Shown here: in pieces, positions 47,755 to 56,979 of the stretch
Layout of the letters: each line of letters opens with the position of its first letter
How positions within the stretch are numbered: position 1 is the stretch's first letter
Source: Tissierella sp.
Lineage (GTDB): Bacteria > Bacillota > Clostridia > Tissierellales > Tissierellaceae
Direction of reading: 5' to 3'
Length of the DNA stretch: 64,000 bases
NCBI RefSeq assembly: GCF_031460495.1
Contig: NZ_JAVKTS010000007.1
Span: 95,450 to 159,449 of the forward strand
Translations under genes and position numbers: made by a program
The notes under the pieces: model-generated
What the model was told of the DNA's origin: nothing
The model's database searches: none
The model's input: only the letters and a program-made list of their open reading frames with translations

Positions 47755-48948
47755 ATGAACAAGCTTTGGAAATATAATAATTATTTGTATATCGCATCCC
47801 GTATTTTAATAGGGATAGATGTTATTTATCGATGTAAAAATGATACTAAAAATCTCTTAACTTACTTTGGCATATTTTTATTTATTGTGATTAATGATCA
47901 TCTAAGAATGAATTTATTTTATAAAGATGAAAAAAAATACTTTATATCAATATTTGTTACCATGATAGTTAGTAGCCTCTTGATCTACAATCTAGGGGGA
48001 TATTCCAGCATATTAATGTATATAATCATATACGAGTTGATTATCTTTACAGAGGGAAGGACTTCGAGATTATTAACAGGGATAGAAATATTATTGGTCT
48101 TTTTTATCGCAATCTTTGAATATGTTCCTGTTGAGGAATTAGGAAGCTATTTATTTTGGAAAGACAATATCCTAGATATTCTCATGTCTATAGTTACATT
48201 GTTATTCTATGCTTTTATGCTTTTTTCATATAAAACTCTAAGAAAAGAAAAAAGGGAAGTAGATAGGTTAAATAAAGAATTAGAATTATCCTATGATAAA
48301 CTAAAGGAGCAATCGGAGAAAATAGAAGAGTTGATTATTACAAAAGAAAGAAACAGAGTAGCTGGAGAAATCCATGACAATCTAGGACATAGTCTGATAG
48401 CTTTAAATATGAATCTAGATGTAGCAGAGAAGATAATAGATAAGGATGTTGTAAAGGCTAAAGAGAGGATTAGCAAATCCCAAATCCTAACAAAGGAAAG
48501 CATGGAAAGTCTAAGAAAAGCGGTGTATGCTTTAAAAGAAGAAAAACATACTACTTTAAGGAGTTCCTTAGAAGAGATAGTTGCAAACATAGAAAGCTCA
48601 GGGAACACTAAGATCAATTTAAATATAGATGAAGGTGTAGAGGAATTATTACCTAAGTGCAAAGATATTATATATTCTTCTATAAAAGAGGGACTGACCA
48701 ACAGTATAAAACATGGGAAAGCAGATAAGATAAATATTGATGTAATCTTAGAAGGAGATAAATCTAGAGTAATCATAAAAGATAATGGATTAGGTTGTAA
48801 TAGATTAGTTAAGGGAAATGGATTGCTAGGGATAGAAGAAAAGATAAGTAAATTTGGAGGAAGAGTAAACTATAGTGATGAGAAAGATAAAGGATTTGAA
48901 ATAGAATTATTATTTGATAATAAAAACTCCTATGTTACAAGTTTGTGA
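47755..48948 (+). CDS. Sensor histidine kinase (HisKA_3, NarX/DesK type)
   Basis: 397 residues from the ATG at 47755 (GGGGTGAG upstream). The N-terminal half has about five or six membrane helices with little outside sequence (DesK-like). A coiled-coil linker leads to the dimerisation domain with the phospho-acceptor in GEIHDNLGHSL (His about 207), N box in KEGLTNSIKHGKADK and G box in DNGLGCNRLVKGNGLLGIEEK. It probably phosphorylates the NarL-type regulator at 45794. It senses something in or at the membrane. Confidence 0.92.
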   Translation: MNKLWKYNNYLYIASRILIGIDVIYRCKNDTKNLLTYFGIFLFIVINDHLRMNLFYKDEKKYFISIFVTMIVSSLLIYNLGGYSSILMYIIIYELIIFTEGRTSRLLTGIEILLVFFIAIFEYVPVEELGSYLFWKDNILDILMSIVTLLFYAFMLFSYKTLRKEKREVDRLNKELELSYDKLKEQSEKIEELIITKERNRVAGEIHDNLGHSLIALNMNLDVAEKIIDKDVVKAKERISKSQILTKESMESLRKAVYALKEEKHTTLRSSLEEIVANIESSGNTKINLNIDEGVEELLPKCKDIIYSSIKEGLTNSIKHGKADKINIDVILEGDKSRVIIKDNGLGCNRLVKGNGLLGIEEKISKFGGRVNYSDEKDKGFEIELLFDNKNSYVTSL

Positions 48949-48962
48949 CATAGGAGTTTTGT
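48923..48962 (+). terminator. Terminator after the kinase gene
   Basis: AAAACTCCTATGT pairs with ACATAGGAGTTTT around a 13-nt loop; the stop codon TGA is inside it. Confidence 0.85.
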
Positions 48963-49029
48963 ATTGACTTCTCTAGACTACTTTGATAAAATCATTTTCA
49001 TGTCTTAAAAATTGAGAGGGGGGATTAAT

Positions 49030-50010
49030 TTGCTTATTGTAGCTAATGAATTATCAAAGTCCTATAAGATACCCAAGAGGATGCCAGGCATAGTAGGTGG
49101 GCTAAAGAGCATAGTACATAAAGAATTTACAGAAATAATAGCCTTAGACAAAGTATCTTTTAATATAGGAGAGGGAGAATTGGTAGGATATATTGGACCT
49201 AATGGTGCTGGTAAATCTACTACGATAAAAATACTATCTGCTATACTAACACCTGATTCAGGTGAATGTACAGTCCTAGGTAAGATTCCTTATAAGGATA
49301 GGATCAACTATGTAAGGGATATAGGAGTAGTATTTGGGCAGAGAACTCAACTATGGTGGGACTTGCCTGTAATAGATTCATTTGATTTATTGAAAGATAT
49401 TTACAAGATTCCTTTGGTAGATTATGTAGAGATTAAAAAGGAGCTTATAGAATGGTTAAACCTAGGAAGTTTTATCAATACTCCCGTAAGGCAGTTAAGT
49501 CTAGGTCAGAAAATGAGATGTGAATTAGCAGCATCACTTCTACATTCTCCCAAGGTGCTTTTTCTTGATGAGCCTACCATAGGGCTAGACGCTGTTTCAA
49601 AATTGGCTGTACGAGAATTTATTAAGAAATTAAACAAGGAAAGAGGAGTTACGGTCATACTTACAACCCATGATATGGATGATATTGAGAGCCTATGTAG
49701 CAGGGTAATGGTAATAGGAAAGGGTCAAATTCTTTCTGATGGATCTTTGCAATCCCTTAGAAACACTGTATCTAAAGATAGAAGATTGATTATAGATTTT
49801 GATGAAGGAGTAAATGGTTTCTCCATAGAAGGGGTAACACATATCAGTCAAGAAGAAAACAGACTTATACTTGATTTCAATCCAGAGATAATAACTCCTG
49901 CAGATTTAATAACATTTTTATCCTCCAACTATAATATAACAGATATCCTAATAGAAAATCCTCCAATAGAAGAAATAATCGCCAAAATATATGGGGAGCT
50001 GAAAATATGA
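49030..50010 (+). CDS. ABC-2 type exporter ATPase
   Basis: 326 residues from a TTG at 49030 after GAGAGGGGGG. The N-terminal SYKIPKRMPG..GGLKSI..KEFTEIIALDKVSF region is typical of the COG4586 group that pairs with two six-helix permeases. Walker A GPNGAGKST, signature LSLGQKMRCEL (Leu in place of the first Gly, as common in this group), Walker B LFLDEPTIGLD, H-loop TTHDMDD. It overlaps the first permease gene by 4 bp. Substrate unknown. Confidence 0.93.
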   Translation: MLIVANELSKSYKIPKRMPGIVGGLKSIVHKEFTEIIALDKVSFNIGEGELVGYIGPNGAGKSTTIKILSAILTPDSGECTVLGKIPYKDRINYVRDIGVVFGQRTQLWWDLPVIDSFDLLKDIYKIPLVDYVEIKKELIEWLNLGSFINTPVRQLSLGQKMRCELAASLLHSPKVLFLDEPTIGLDAVSKLAVREFIKKLNKERGVTVILTTHDMDDIESLCSRVMVIGKGQILSDGSLQSLRNTVSKDRRLIIDFDEGVNGFSIEGVTHISQEENRLILDFNPEIITPADLITFLSSNYNITDILIENPPIEEIIAKIYGELKI

Positions 50011-50810
50011 AGGCCTTCATATCCATTATAAAAATCAGATTTAATTTATTATTACAATATAGAACAGCGGCCTATGCAGGTATGGTAACACAATTTTTCT
50101 TTGGAATGGTTATGGTTATGGTGCTCCATGGATTTTATAGTTCAAGTTCCACCAGCCTTATGCCAATTAGTTACAGCTCTGCAATTACTTACATTTGGCT
50201 AGGTCAAGGAATGCTTGCTATGCTACCTTGGAATGGAGATGCTGAAGTCCAAAATCTAATTAGAACGGGAAATGTCAGTTATGAACTCATTAGACCAATG
50301 AATCTATATAATTATTGGTTTGCTAGAGCTTTTGCTTTAAGAACAGCCCCAACCTTACTTAAGTCTATACCCCTATTTCTTGTAGCATTATTATTGCCAA
50401 GAGAATATGGTATGAGCCTTCCACCTAATATATTAGCTTTCCTAGGCTGGATTATAACTAGCTTTGGAGCCCTTTTGATTTCTTGCACCATAACTAATAT
50501 AATCAATATGACAACCTTATATTCTTTATCAGGAGATGGAATACAGAGGCTATTATCAACCATAGTTACCCTATGTTCGGGTATGATAGTACCCTTGCCA
50601 TTGTTTCCTGATAATCTGAGAAGTATATTAAACTTATTACCCTTTGGTGGATTAGTAGATATTCCAGCTAGGTTTTTCACAGGGGAGATTCCATTCAATC
50701 AATTAATAGAGTATTTCATATTTCAATGTGTTTGGGCAATTTTACTCTATATCTTGGGTCAATGGATTTTAAATAGAAAAATAAAAGATTTAATAGTACA
50801 AGGAGGCTAA
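50007..50810 (+). CDS. ABC-2 type permease, first subunit
   Basis: 267 residues with about six membrane helices. The pattern YRTAAYAGMVTQFFFGMVMVM at the start and ITYIWLGQGMLAMLPW, RTGNVSYELIRPMNLY fits the COG4587 family that forms a heterodimer with a COG3694 partner. It overlaps the ATPase stop and is followed by the partner after 4 bp. Confidence 0.88.
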   Translation: MKAFISIIKIRFNLLLQYRTAAYAGMVTQFFFGMVMVMVLHGFYSSSSTSLMPISYSSAITYIWLGQGMLAMLPWNGDAEVQNLIRTGNVSYELIRPMNLYNYWFARAFALRTAPTLLKSIPLFLVALLLPREYGMSLPPNILAFLGWIITSFGALLISCTITNIINMTTLYSLSGDGIQRLLSTIVTLCSGMIVPLPLFPDNLRSILNLLPFGGLVDIPARFFTGEIPFNQLIEYFIFQCVWAILLYILGQWILNRKIKDLIVQGG

Positions 50811-50814
50811 AACC

Positions 50815-51615
50815 ATGGATAGTATAAAACTATATTTAAAATATATTAAATTTAGTATAGAATCTCAACTCCAGTACAAGGCTTCCTTCATTATGATGTC
50901 TATTGGTCACTTTTTAATAACCTTTATTGAATTTCTTGGCATATGGGTATTATTCCAAAGGTTTGGGGATATTAAAGGGTTTACCTTTGAGGAAGCTGCA
51001 TTATTCTATGGTATAGTTCATATAGCTTTTTCTATTACAGAAGGATGGACAAGGGGATTTGATATTTTTCCTAGATTAGTTAGAACAGGAGATTTTGATA
51101 GAATACTTCTTAGACCAAGGACCACAGTATTACAAATATTAGGTCATGACTTTCAAATAATGCGAATAGGTAGGCTTGCTCAAGGACTAGTAGTACTAAT
51201 ATGGGCTATTGTAAAACTAAATATAGAATGGAACTTTGGAAAAAGTATACTATTAATAGGTTCAATTATCGGAGGAAACTTTCTATTCTCAGGTTTTATA
51301 GTAATTCAAGCAACTATATCATTTTGGTCAGTACAGAGCTTGGAAATAGTGAATTCCTTTACCTATGGTGGAGTACAGGCAGCACAATATCCAATATCTA
51401 TTTACAAACCTTGGTTTAGAAAAATACTTATATATATAATACCACTAGCTACAGTTAATTATTTTCCTGCTATGAGTATATTGGGTAAAGTTGACTCATT
51501 AGGATATCCTTCATGGATGGGATGGGCTTCTCCCTTCTTCGGCCTTGGATTTTTCTTATTCTCCTTATCCCTATGGAAAATAGGAGTAAGACACTATACC
51601 TCAACAGGCAGCTAA
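50815..51615 (+). CDS. ABC-2 type permease, second subunit
   Basis: 266 residues with about six membrane helices. FSIESQLQYKASFIMMSIGHF, FPRLVRTGDFDRILLRPRT and YPISIYKPWFRKILIYIIPLATVNYFPAM are typical of the COG3694 (ABC-2 like, DUF990) family. AAGGAGG precedes it. The stop TAA is the outer end of the first GGTGCC palindrome. Confidence 0.88.
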   Translation: MDSIKLYLKYIKFSIESQLQYKASFIMMSIGHFLITFIEFLGIWVLFQRFGDIKGFTFEEAALFYGIVHIAFSITEGWTRGFDIFPRLVRTGDFDRILLRPRTTVLQILGHDFQIMRIGRLAQGLVVLIWAIVKLNIEWNFGKSILLIGSIIGGNFLFSGFIVIQATISFWSVQSLEIVNSFTYGGVQAAQYPISIYKPWFRKILIYIIPLATVNYFPAMSILGKVDSLGYPSWMGWASPFFGLGFFLFSLSLWKIGVRHYTSTGS

Positions 51616-51658
51616 TAAGTTTAAAATTTGGTGCCAGGCACCAAATTTTAAACTTATT
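51614..51658. repeat. GGTGCC-A-GGCACC palindrome, copy 1
   Basis: 45-bp perfect palindrome with a single central A: arm AATAAGTTTAAAATTTGGTGCC. It overlaps the stop codon of the ABC-2 permease gene. The same arm occurs at copy 2. Confidence 0.92.
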
Positions 51659-51742
51659 GTAGTTGAATAATATACCTTTTTACTGTAGAATTGTTTAGGG
51701 ATACAAACATAATACTATATGAACTAGCTAAAGGAGACATCT

Positions 51743-53095
51743 ATGAAAAATAATATAAACTTAACTCAGGGAAATATCTCTAGCACACTTACAAAACTTG
51801 CTTTGCCTATAATGGGTACATCTTTTGTACAGATGGCATATAATTTAACAGATATGATGTGGCTAGGTAGACTTAGCACCAAGGCTGTAGCAGGGGCAGG
51901 CACTGCAGGATTTTTTATGTGGTTTGGTATGTCTCTTGTATTGATTTCTCAAATAGGAGTAAGCGTTGGAGTATCACAAGCCTATGGAAGAGGGGATATG
52001 GATGATGCAAGGGAATATATTTCTAATGGTATTAAATTAGATATTTTTATTGGGATTTTATATTCATTGGCACTAGTAGTATTTAGCCATCAAGCAATTG
52101 GATTTTTTAAATTAGGGGATCCAGAGACTATTCAATTGGCAGTAGATTATTTGATAATAGTGGCATGTGGATTTATATTTCATTTTATTAATCCTATATA
52201 TTCTGCCATTTTTAATGCGTCGGGGAATAGTATTACACCATTCGTTATAAATTCCATAGGATTAGTTGCAAACATAGTATTAGATCCTGTACTAATTTTT
52301 GGTTTTGGCTTTATACCAGCGATGGGGATAAAAGGTGCAGCCTTAGCTACTGTAATGGCTCAGATCATAGTTACATTGATTTACATAATTGTGTCAAGAA
52401 AAAATAAAGTATTGTTTTCTCATTTACATTTGTTTAGCTTACCAAAGAAAAGTTATCTAAAAAGGATAATTAAATTAGGATTTCCAGCATTTTTACAATC
52501 TGGAACCCATGCATCAATATCAATGATACTAACGAAGATATTGGCACAATGGGGGCCAATACCAGTAGCTGTATCATCTATAGGTTCCCAAATAGAATCG
52601 ATATCTTGGATGACAGCGGAAGGATTTTCTACTGCAATATCTGCCTTTGTAGGTCAGAACTATGGAGCTAAAAACTATGATAGGGTAAAAGAAGGATATT
52701 ATAAAGGTCTTAGAATAGTTGGTGCAATAGGTATATTTGCATCTGCTTTACTTATCTTTGCAGGAGAACCTTTATTTAAGTTATTTACTCCGGAGGATGA
52801 GATAGCTATTGCACAAGGAGTAAAATATTTGAGAATACTAGGTTTTTCCCAATTTTTTATAACTATTGAAATAGCATCTGCAGGAGCATTTAATGGTATA
52901 GGAAGGACACAAATACCAGCAGCAACAGGGATTGTACTAAATGCTTTAAGAATTCCAGGAGCTTTACTTTTATCTGCTACTGTATTAGGAATGACTGGAG
53001 TATGGTGGAGTATGAGCATCAGTACCATATTTAAAGGAATCATATTGACTAGCCTTTTTATATATGCTATGAAAAAGGGCTTACATAAAAAATAA
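51743..53095 (+). CDS. MATE-family multidrug efflux protein
   Basis: 450 residues with twelve membrane helices in two pseudo-symmetric halves. LALPIMGTSFVQMAYNLTDMMWLGRLS and INPIYSAIFNASGNS fit the prokaryotic NorM/DinF-like group. It exports cationic drugs or metabolites with Na+ or H+ flow. AAAGGAG precedes the ATG. It lies between two copies of the GGTGCC palindrome; the second supplies its stop codon. Confidence 0.94.
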   Translation: MKNNINLTQGNISSTLTKLALPIMGTSFVQMAYNLTDMMWLGRLSTKAVAGAGTAGFFMWFGMSLVLISQIGVSVGVSQAYGRGDMDDAREYISNGIKLDIFIGILYSLALVVFSHQAIGFFKLGDPETIQLAVDYLIIVACGFIFHFINPIYSAIFNASGNSITPFVINSIGLVANIVLDPVLIFGFGFIPAMGIKGAALATVMAQIIVTLIYIIVSRKNKVLFSHLHLFSLPKKSYLKRIIKLGFPAFLQSGTHASISMILTKILAQWGPIPVAVSSIGSQIESISWMTAEGFSTAISAFVGQNYGAKNYDRVKEGYYKGLRIVGAIGIFASALLIFAGEPLFKLFTPEDEIAIAQGVKYLRILGFSQFFITIEIASAGAFNGIGRTQIPAATGIVLNALRIPGALLLSATVLGMTGVWWSMSISTIFKGIILTSLFIYAMKKGLHKK

Positions 53096-53135
53096 GTTTA
53101 AAATTTGGTGCCAGGCACCAAATTTTAAACTTATT
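53091..53135. repeat. GGTGCC-A-GGCACC palindrome, copy 2
   Basis: 45-bp perfect palindrome identical to copy 1. It lies between convergent genes and contains the stop codons of both: TAA at 53093-53095 on plus and TAA at 53131-53133 on minus. Confidence 0.92.
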
Positions 53136-53505
53136 GTAGGCTATTTACTTTTCTGGCAGCTACTACATCTACGCCTGTGTCTAATATATTTGCAATAATT
53201 ATTTGATCCTTTTCCACAGGAGCTGTGACTTCAGTTATTTGAATAATCTTCATACACTCATCAACTAAATTCTCTGGGATTATTCCATTGGTTTTAACTG
53301 GTAGTCTACCCATAGGACCATTTTTAAGCAATACTCTTGAGGTAAGCACCCTAGAAGGCTGTGTTACTTCTTGGATAGCATAGTCTCTTCCTCTATTGCA
53401 TCTATTCCCTTCAACTGAATATTGAGATGCTTTAGTTTTATCTTCAATTACCCTCAAGTCACATCCCACAGGGCAAACCTTGCATTTTTTATTTATTGTA
53501 TTCAT
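53131..53505 (-). CDS. DUF1667 cysteine-motif protein
   Basis: 124 residues from the ATG at 53505 (GGAGGT upstream). CKVCPVGCDLRV and GNRCNRGRDYA give four Cys in the DUF1667 pattern, followed by VTQPSRVLTSRVLLKNG and GRLPVKTNGIIP. The family usually lies beside anaerobic glycerol-3-phosphate dehydrogenase or FAD oxidoreductase genes and may carry an iron-sulphur or zinc site. Here it stands alone. Confidence 0.85.
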   Translation of the reverse strand: MNTINKKCKVCPVGCDLRVIEDKTKASQYSVEGNRCNRGRDYAIQEVTQPSRVLTSRVLLKNGPMGRLPVKTNGIIPENLVDECMKIIQITEVTAPVEKDQIIIANILDTGVDVVAARKVNSLQ

Positions 53506-53636
53506 TGATCTACCTCCATCTAAAATTATAACACAAATATAAAAATACTCCACTGAAATGGTAGCAATAGTGAGTTATTGGGGTATAATAATCAAAGGAA
53601 GAATTTTACATATTTATTTATTGAGGGGTTTTCTAT

Positions 53637-54374
53637 ATGATATCTACATTTGAAGTAATAGCAAGGCTTATATTATCTGCCATAATGGGTGGGTTGATAG
53701 GTACTGAGAGAGAAGTAAATAATAGGCCAGCTGGACTTAGGACCCATGTATTAGTTACATTAGGGTCAGCATTAATAATGCTCGTTTCTATTGATGGATT
53801 TTCTAATCTCGGAAATGGAAGTGCAGATCCTTCAAGACTAGCAGCTCAGGTAGTTAGTGGAATAGGCTTTCTTGGAGCGGGAACAATAATGAGAACTGGT
53901 AACAATATTAAAGGTTTAACTACAGCTGCATCCTTGTGGGTTAGTGCTGGTATAGGCCTTGCAATTGGTGCAGGATATTATTTAGGGGCAATAATAACAG
54001 CAGCTATTGTTCTAATTACATTAATGAGTTTGGGCAGCTTTGAAAAAAGAATGTTAAGCAAAAAATTTAGAACCATAGAAGTTATTGGTACAAACAGACC
54101 AGGACTTATTGGTCATTTAGGAACTTTATTCGGTAAATATTATGTTTCCATCAAAGATATATCTATATTAGATAACGAATATCAATCTGGTGAAGATGAT
54201 GGGATTATGAAAGTAAGATTCTTAGTTAAATTACCTGGTAGCTTTAGTATTAGTAATTTTTATAGGGAAATTTATCAGATACATGGTGTAATTAGCGTTG
54301 TTTTCGAAGGTGAAAAGATACCACCTAATAATATTAAAGATTCTTTTTTTATTGATGATAAGGATAAAAACTAA
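53637..54374 (+). CDS. MgtC/SapB-family membrane protein
   Basis: 245 residues. Five N-terminal helices carry the family core GGLIGTEREVNNRPAGLRTH and LGAGTIMRTGNNIKGLTTAASLW; a C-terminal soluble ACT-like part (about 150-230) follows. MgtC-type proteins act on magnesium or phosphate homeostasis and membrane potential. TGAGGGG lies upstream. It is a single gene. Confidence 0.93.
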   Translation: MISTFEVIARLILSAIMGGLIGTEREVNNRPAGLRTHVLVTLGSALIMLVSIDGFSNLGNGSADPSRLAAQVVSGIGFLGAGTIMRTGNNIKGLTTAASLWVSAGIGLAIGAGYYLGAIITAAIVLITLMSLGSFEKRMLSKKFRTIEVIGTNRPGLIGHLGTLFGKYYVSIKDISILDNEYQSGEDDGIMKVRFLVKLPGSFSISNFYREIYQIHGVISVVFEGEKIPPNNIKDSFFIDDKDKN

Positions 54375-54468
54375 TAACTACAAATATAGTATAAAGACAA
54401 CAGATTATGTACAAACTCTCTAGAATATGGTATTCTATTTAAAGTATAAAGTTGTGAGGAGAGAAAAA

Positions 54469-55215
54469 ATGAATAAGAGAAGTATTAAGATTTTAGTATT
54501 ATTACTTATTGCATTAGTGCTTTTAGTAGCAGGAGGCTGCACAAAAGATGTAGGAGATGTTAAAAAAGATGTACAAAATAATAATGAACAGACTGAAGGA
54601 GGAAATGATATGGGATTAGAACAGTTAAAGCAACCTCAAGTAGGAGAAGAAGTAGCAATCATTACCACAAACCATGGAGATATTAAAGTGAGATTTTTCC
54701 CTGAAGTAGCACCTAAGGCAGTAGAGAATTTTAAAACTCATGCTAAGGATGGATATTATAACGGAGTTACTTTTCATAGAGTAATGAATGAATTTATGAT
54801 TCAAGGTGGAGACCCAGAGGGTAGTGGTAGAGGTGGAGAAAGTATTTGGGGAGCACCTTTTGAGGATGAATTCGATTTAAACTATCACAATTTTAGAGGC
54901 TCTTTATCAATGGCAAATGCTGGACCTGGGACTAATGGAAGTCAATTTTTTATAGTTCAAAAAACATCTGTTGATAAATCTATGTTGGATGATATGGCAA
55001 AAGCTGGGGAAGGTTCAGGTTTTTCAGAAGAAGTAATAAAGGCATATGAAGAATTAGGCGGAACACCATGGCTAGATTTTAGACATACTGTATTTGGTCA
55101 AGTGTATGAAGGAATGGATATAGTAGATAAAATCGCATCTGTAAAAGTTGGTATGAATGACAAACCAACAGAAGCAGTTATAATGGAAAAAGTAGAAATA
55201 GTAGAATACAAATAA
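54469..55215 (+). CDS. Cyclophilin-type peptidyl-prolyl isomerase lipoprotein
   Basis: 248 residues from the ATG at 54469 (GAGGAGAG upstream). Lipobox VAGGC, a short Asn/Glu linker, then a cyclophilin domain (about 58-245) with [38 protein letters not shown] and [17 protein letters not shown]. It speeds proline isomerisation of secreted proteins outside the membrane. The GGTGCC palindrome copy 3 with a T run follows the stop. Confidence 0.94.
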   Translation: MNKRSIKILVLLLIALVLLVAGGCTKDVGDVKKDVQNNNEQTEGGNDMGLEQLKQPQVGEEVAIITTNHGDIKVRFFPEVAPKAVENFKTHAKDGYYNGVTFHRVMNEFMIQGGDPEGSGRGGESIWGAPFEDEFDLNYHNFRGSLSMANAGPGTNGSQFFIVQKTSVDKSMLDDMAKAGEGSGFSEEVIKAYEELGGTPWLDFRHTVFGQVYEGMDIVDKIASVKVGMNDKPTEAVIMEKVEIVEYK

Positions 55216-55216
55216 C

Positions 55217-55261
55217 AATAAGTTTACTTTTTGGTGCCAGGCACCAAAAAGTAAACTTATT
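55217..55261. repeat. GGTGCC-A-GGCACC palindrome, copy 3 (covarying arm)
   Basis: 45-bp perfect palindrome with arm AATAAGTTTACTTTTTGGTGCC. It differs from copies 1 and 2 at three adjacent positions in the left arm and at the matching three in the right arm. A run of T follows on the plus strand, so it can end transcription of the cyclophilin gene. Confidence 0.92.
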
Positions 55262-55263
55262 TT

Positions 55264-56070
55264 TTACCATCTTGTAAATTTGTCTTCTAATATAGCGATA
55301 ACCTTATACATTAAGGCTGATATTATGGCTAATATAAACACACTCATCATTACAATGTCTAGTTTAAATACTTGACCCCCATAGACTATTAGATAACCTA
55401 TACCAGCTTTTGAGACTAAAAATTCTCCTACAATTACACCTACCCAGGATAATCCAATATTAATTTTCAAGGTACTAATTAAAGTAGGGATAGAAGATGG
55501 AAGTACTACCTTTTGAAATATCTGCAATTTAGTAGCCCCAAAGGTATTTAACAACCTAATCTTATCTTCATCTACAGCTGTAAAACTAGCAAACATATTC
55601 ATTATAGTTACAACTATAGAAATTGTAATAGCAGTGACTATAATTCCTGTAAAACCTGCTCCTACCCAAATAATAATAATTGGAGCTAAGGCTGTTTTAG
55701 GAAGACTGTTTAGCATAACTAGGTATGGATCTAATACTTTTGCCCAAAAATCTGACCACCATAGTCCAATGGCAACAATCATACCTAATAAAGTTCCTCC
55801 TAAAAATCCTACCACCGTTTCAAATACTGAAACACTGACATGATGAAAGATGTCTCCTTGCTTTATATATTTAACAAATAAACTCCAGATACTTGATGGA
55901 TTACTAGTTAGAAAAGTATCTATCCAATTAAAATGAGCAGCTATTTCCCAAAGGGAAAGACTTAAAATCAGAATGCTTATTTGAGTTAGTACTATATTTC
56001 TGCTTTTTCTTTTTATATTAATTAAATACTTCTCATGCTCTTTAGAATTTAAATTCTTAGACATGTACAT
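55264..56070 (-). CDS. ABC importer permease (SsuC/TauC/ThiX type)
   Basis: 268 residues with six membrane helices and the BPD_transp_1 pattern (LNSLPKTALAPIIIIWVGAGFTG, EAA loop LLNTFGATKLQIFQKVVLPSSIP). This group carries sulphonates, nitrate or thiamine precursors. It overlaps the ATPase gene by 14 bp. No binding-protein gene lies next to it, so the substrate is unknown. Confidence 0.92.
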   Translation of the reverse strand: MYMSKNLNSKEHEKYLINIKRKSRNIVLTQISILILSLSLWEIAAHFNWIDTFLTSNPSSIWSLFVKYIKQGDIFHHVSVSVFETVVGFLGGTLLGMIVAIGLWWSDFWAKVLDPYLVMLNSLPKTALAPIIIIWVGAGFTGIIVTAITISIVVTIMNMFASFTAVDEDKIRLLNTFGATKLQIFQKVVLPSSIPTLISTLKINIGLSWVGVIVGEFLVSKAGIGYLIVYGGQVFKLDIVMMSVFILAIISALMYKVIAILEDKFTRW

Positions 56071-56836
56071 CCAGCTCCTTCCATATTTTATTGAAATAAT
56101 ATCGGAATTCAGGAGCTTCTCTGCATTTTAAAGGAGATCTTTTTCCATCAGGACAGCTTAGTTTAATGTCTATAATTTCTTTTATAGCAGCAGGTCTATT
56201 AGAAAGTATAATAACTCGGTCTGATAAGCTAATGGCTTCAGCAATATCATGAGTGACCAATAGACCAGTCTTCCTTTCTTCTCTTAGTATAATCCCGATC
56301 TCATCAGCTATGGCAAGCCTTGTTTGATAATCTAGAGCGGAGAAAGGTTCATCCAATAGAAGCAAATCAGGTTCTAATAAAAGAGTTCTAATAAGGGCAA
56401 CTCTTTGCCTCATTCCTCCAGATAATTGACTTGGATAAGAGTAAATAAAATCACCTAAGCCATAATTTCCTAGCATTTCTTTAGCAGTTATATAATCCTC
56501 AGGACTTAACTTTCCTTGAATTTCCAATCCTAGTACTACATTCTGTAGTATATTTCGCCACTCTAATAGCTGATCTTTCTGGAACATATATCCAATATTT
56601 CTACTGGACCTACTTACTTTTTTACCATTTATCTGTACACTTCCATTACTTGGTTCAATAAGACCAGCAACTATTGAAAGTAAGGTAGATTTTCCACATC
56701 CACTTGGTCCAACTATACCTACAATTTCGCCCTCATATATATCTAAATTTATGTTTTTAATGGCTTGAGTTTCCCCTTCTAAACTGTGATAAGTCATTCC
56801 TATATTATGAATTTCAACTACAATTTTTTCATCCAT
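56057..56836 (-). CDS. ABC importer ATPase (SsuB/TauB type)
   Basis: 259 residues. Walker A GPSGCGKST, Q-loop MFQKDQLLEWR, signature [10 protein letters not shown], Walker B LLLLDEPFSALD and H-loop LVTHD. The FxKDxLLxWR Q-loop is typical of the nitrate/sulphonate/taurine group. GGGGAGGT lies before the ATG. It is the first gene of a two-gene operon with the permease. Confidence 0.94.
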   Translation of the reverse strand: MDEKIVVEIHNIGMTYHSLEGETQAIKNINLDIYEGEIVGIVGPSGCGKSTLLSIVAGLIEPSNGSVQINGKKVSRSSRNIGYMFQKDQLLEWRNILQNVVLGLEIQGKLSPEDYITAKEMLGNYGLGDFIYSYPSQLSGGMRQRVALIRTLLLEPDLLLLDEPFSALDYQTRLAIADEIGIILREERKTGLLVTHDIAEAISLSDRVIILSNRPAAIKEIIDIKLSCPDGKRSPLKCREAPEFRYYFNKIWKELDVHV

Positions 56837-56917
56837 ATGATACCTCCCCGAAATATATATAGTACTCTATTGTATTCGAAAATAAAGTAATGTGTGAAAT
56901 TACTAAAAATAATAATT

Positions 56918-56946
56918 TTGTCGAAAATGATAAAAGATGGTATAAT
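56918..56946 (+). promoter_or_regulatory. Promoter of tdk
   Basis: TTGTCG (56918-56923), 17-bp spacer and perfect TATAAT (56941-56946), 34 bp before the tdk start. Confidence 0.6.
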
Positions 56947-56979
56947 GTTTTCAGTAATAATCTAAAGGGAGGAATTAAT

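Noticed and set aside
56890..56979. N-terminal extension of thymidine kinase to 56890
   Set aside because: The stretch contains the promoter boxes and the ribosome site, and known Tdk proteins start near the P-loop as the TTG at 56980 gives.
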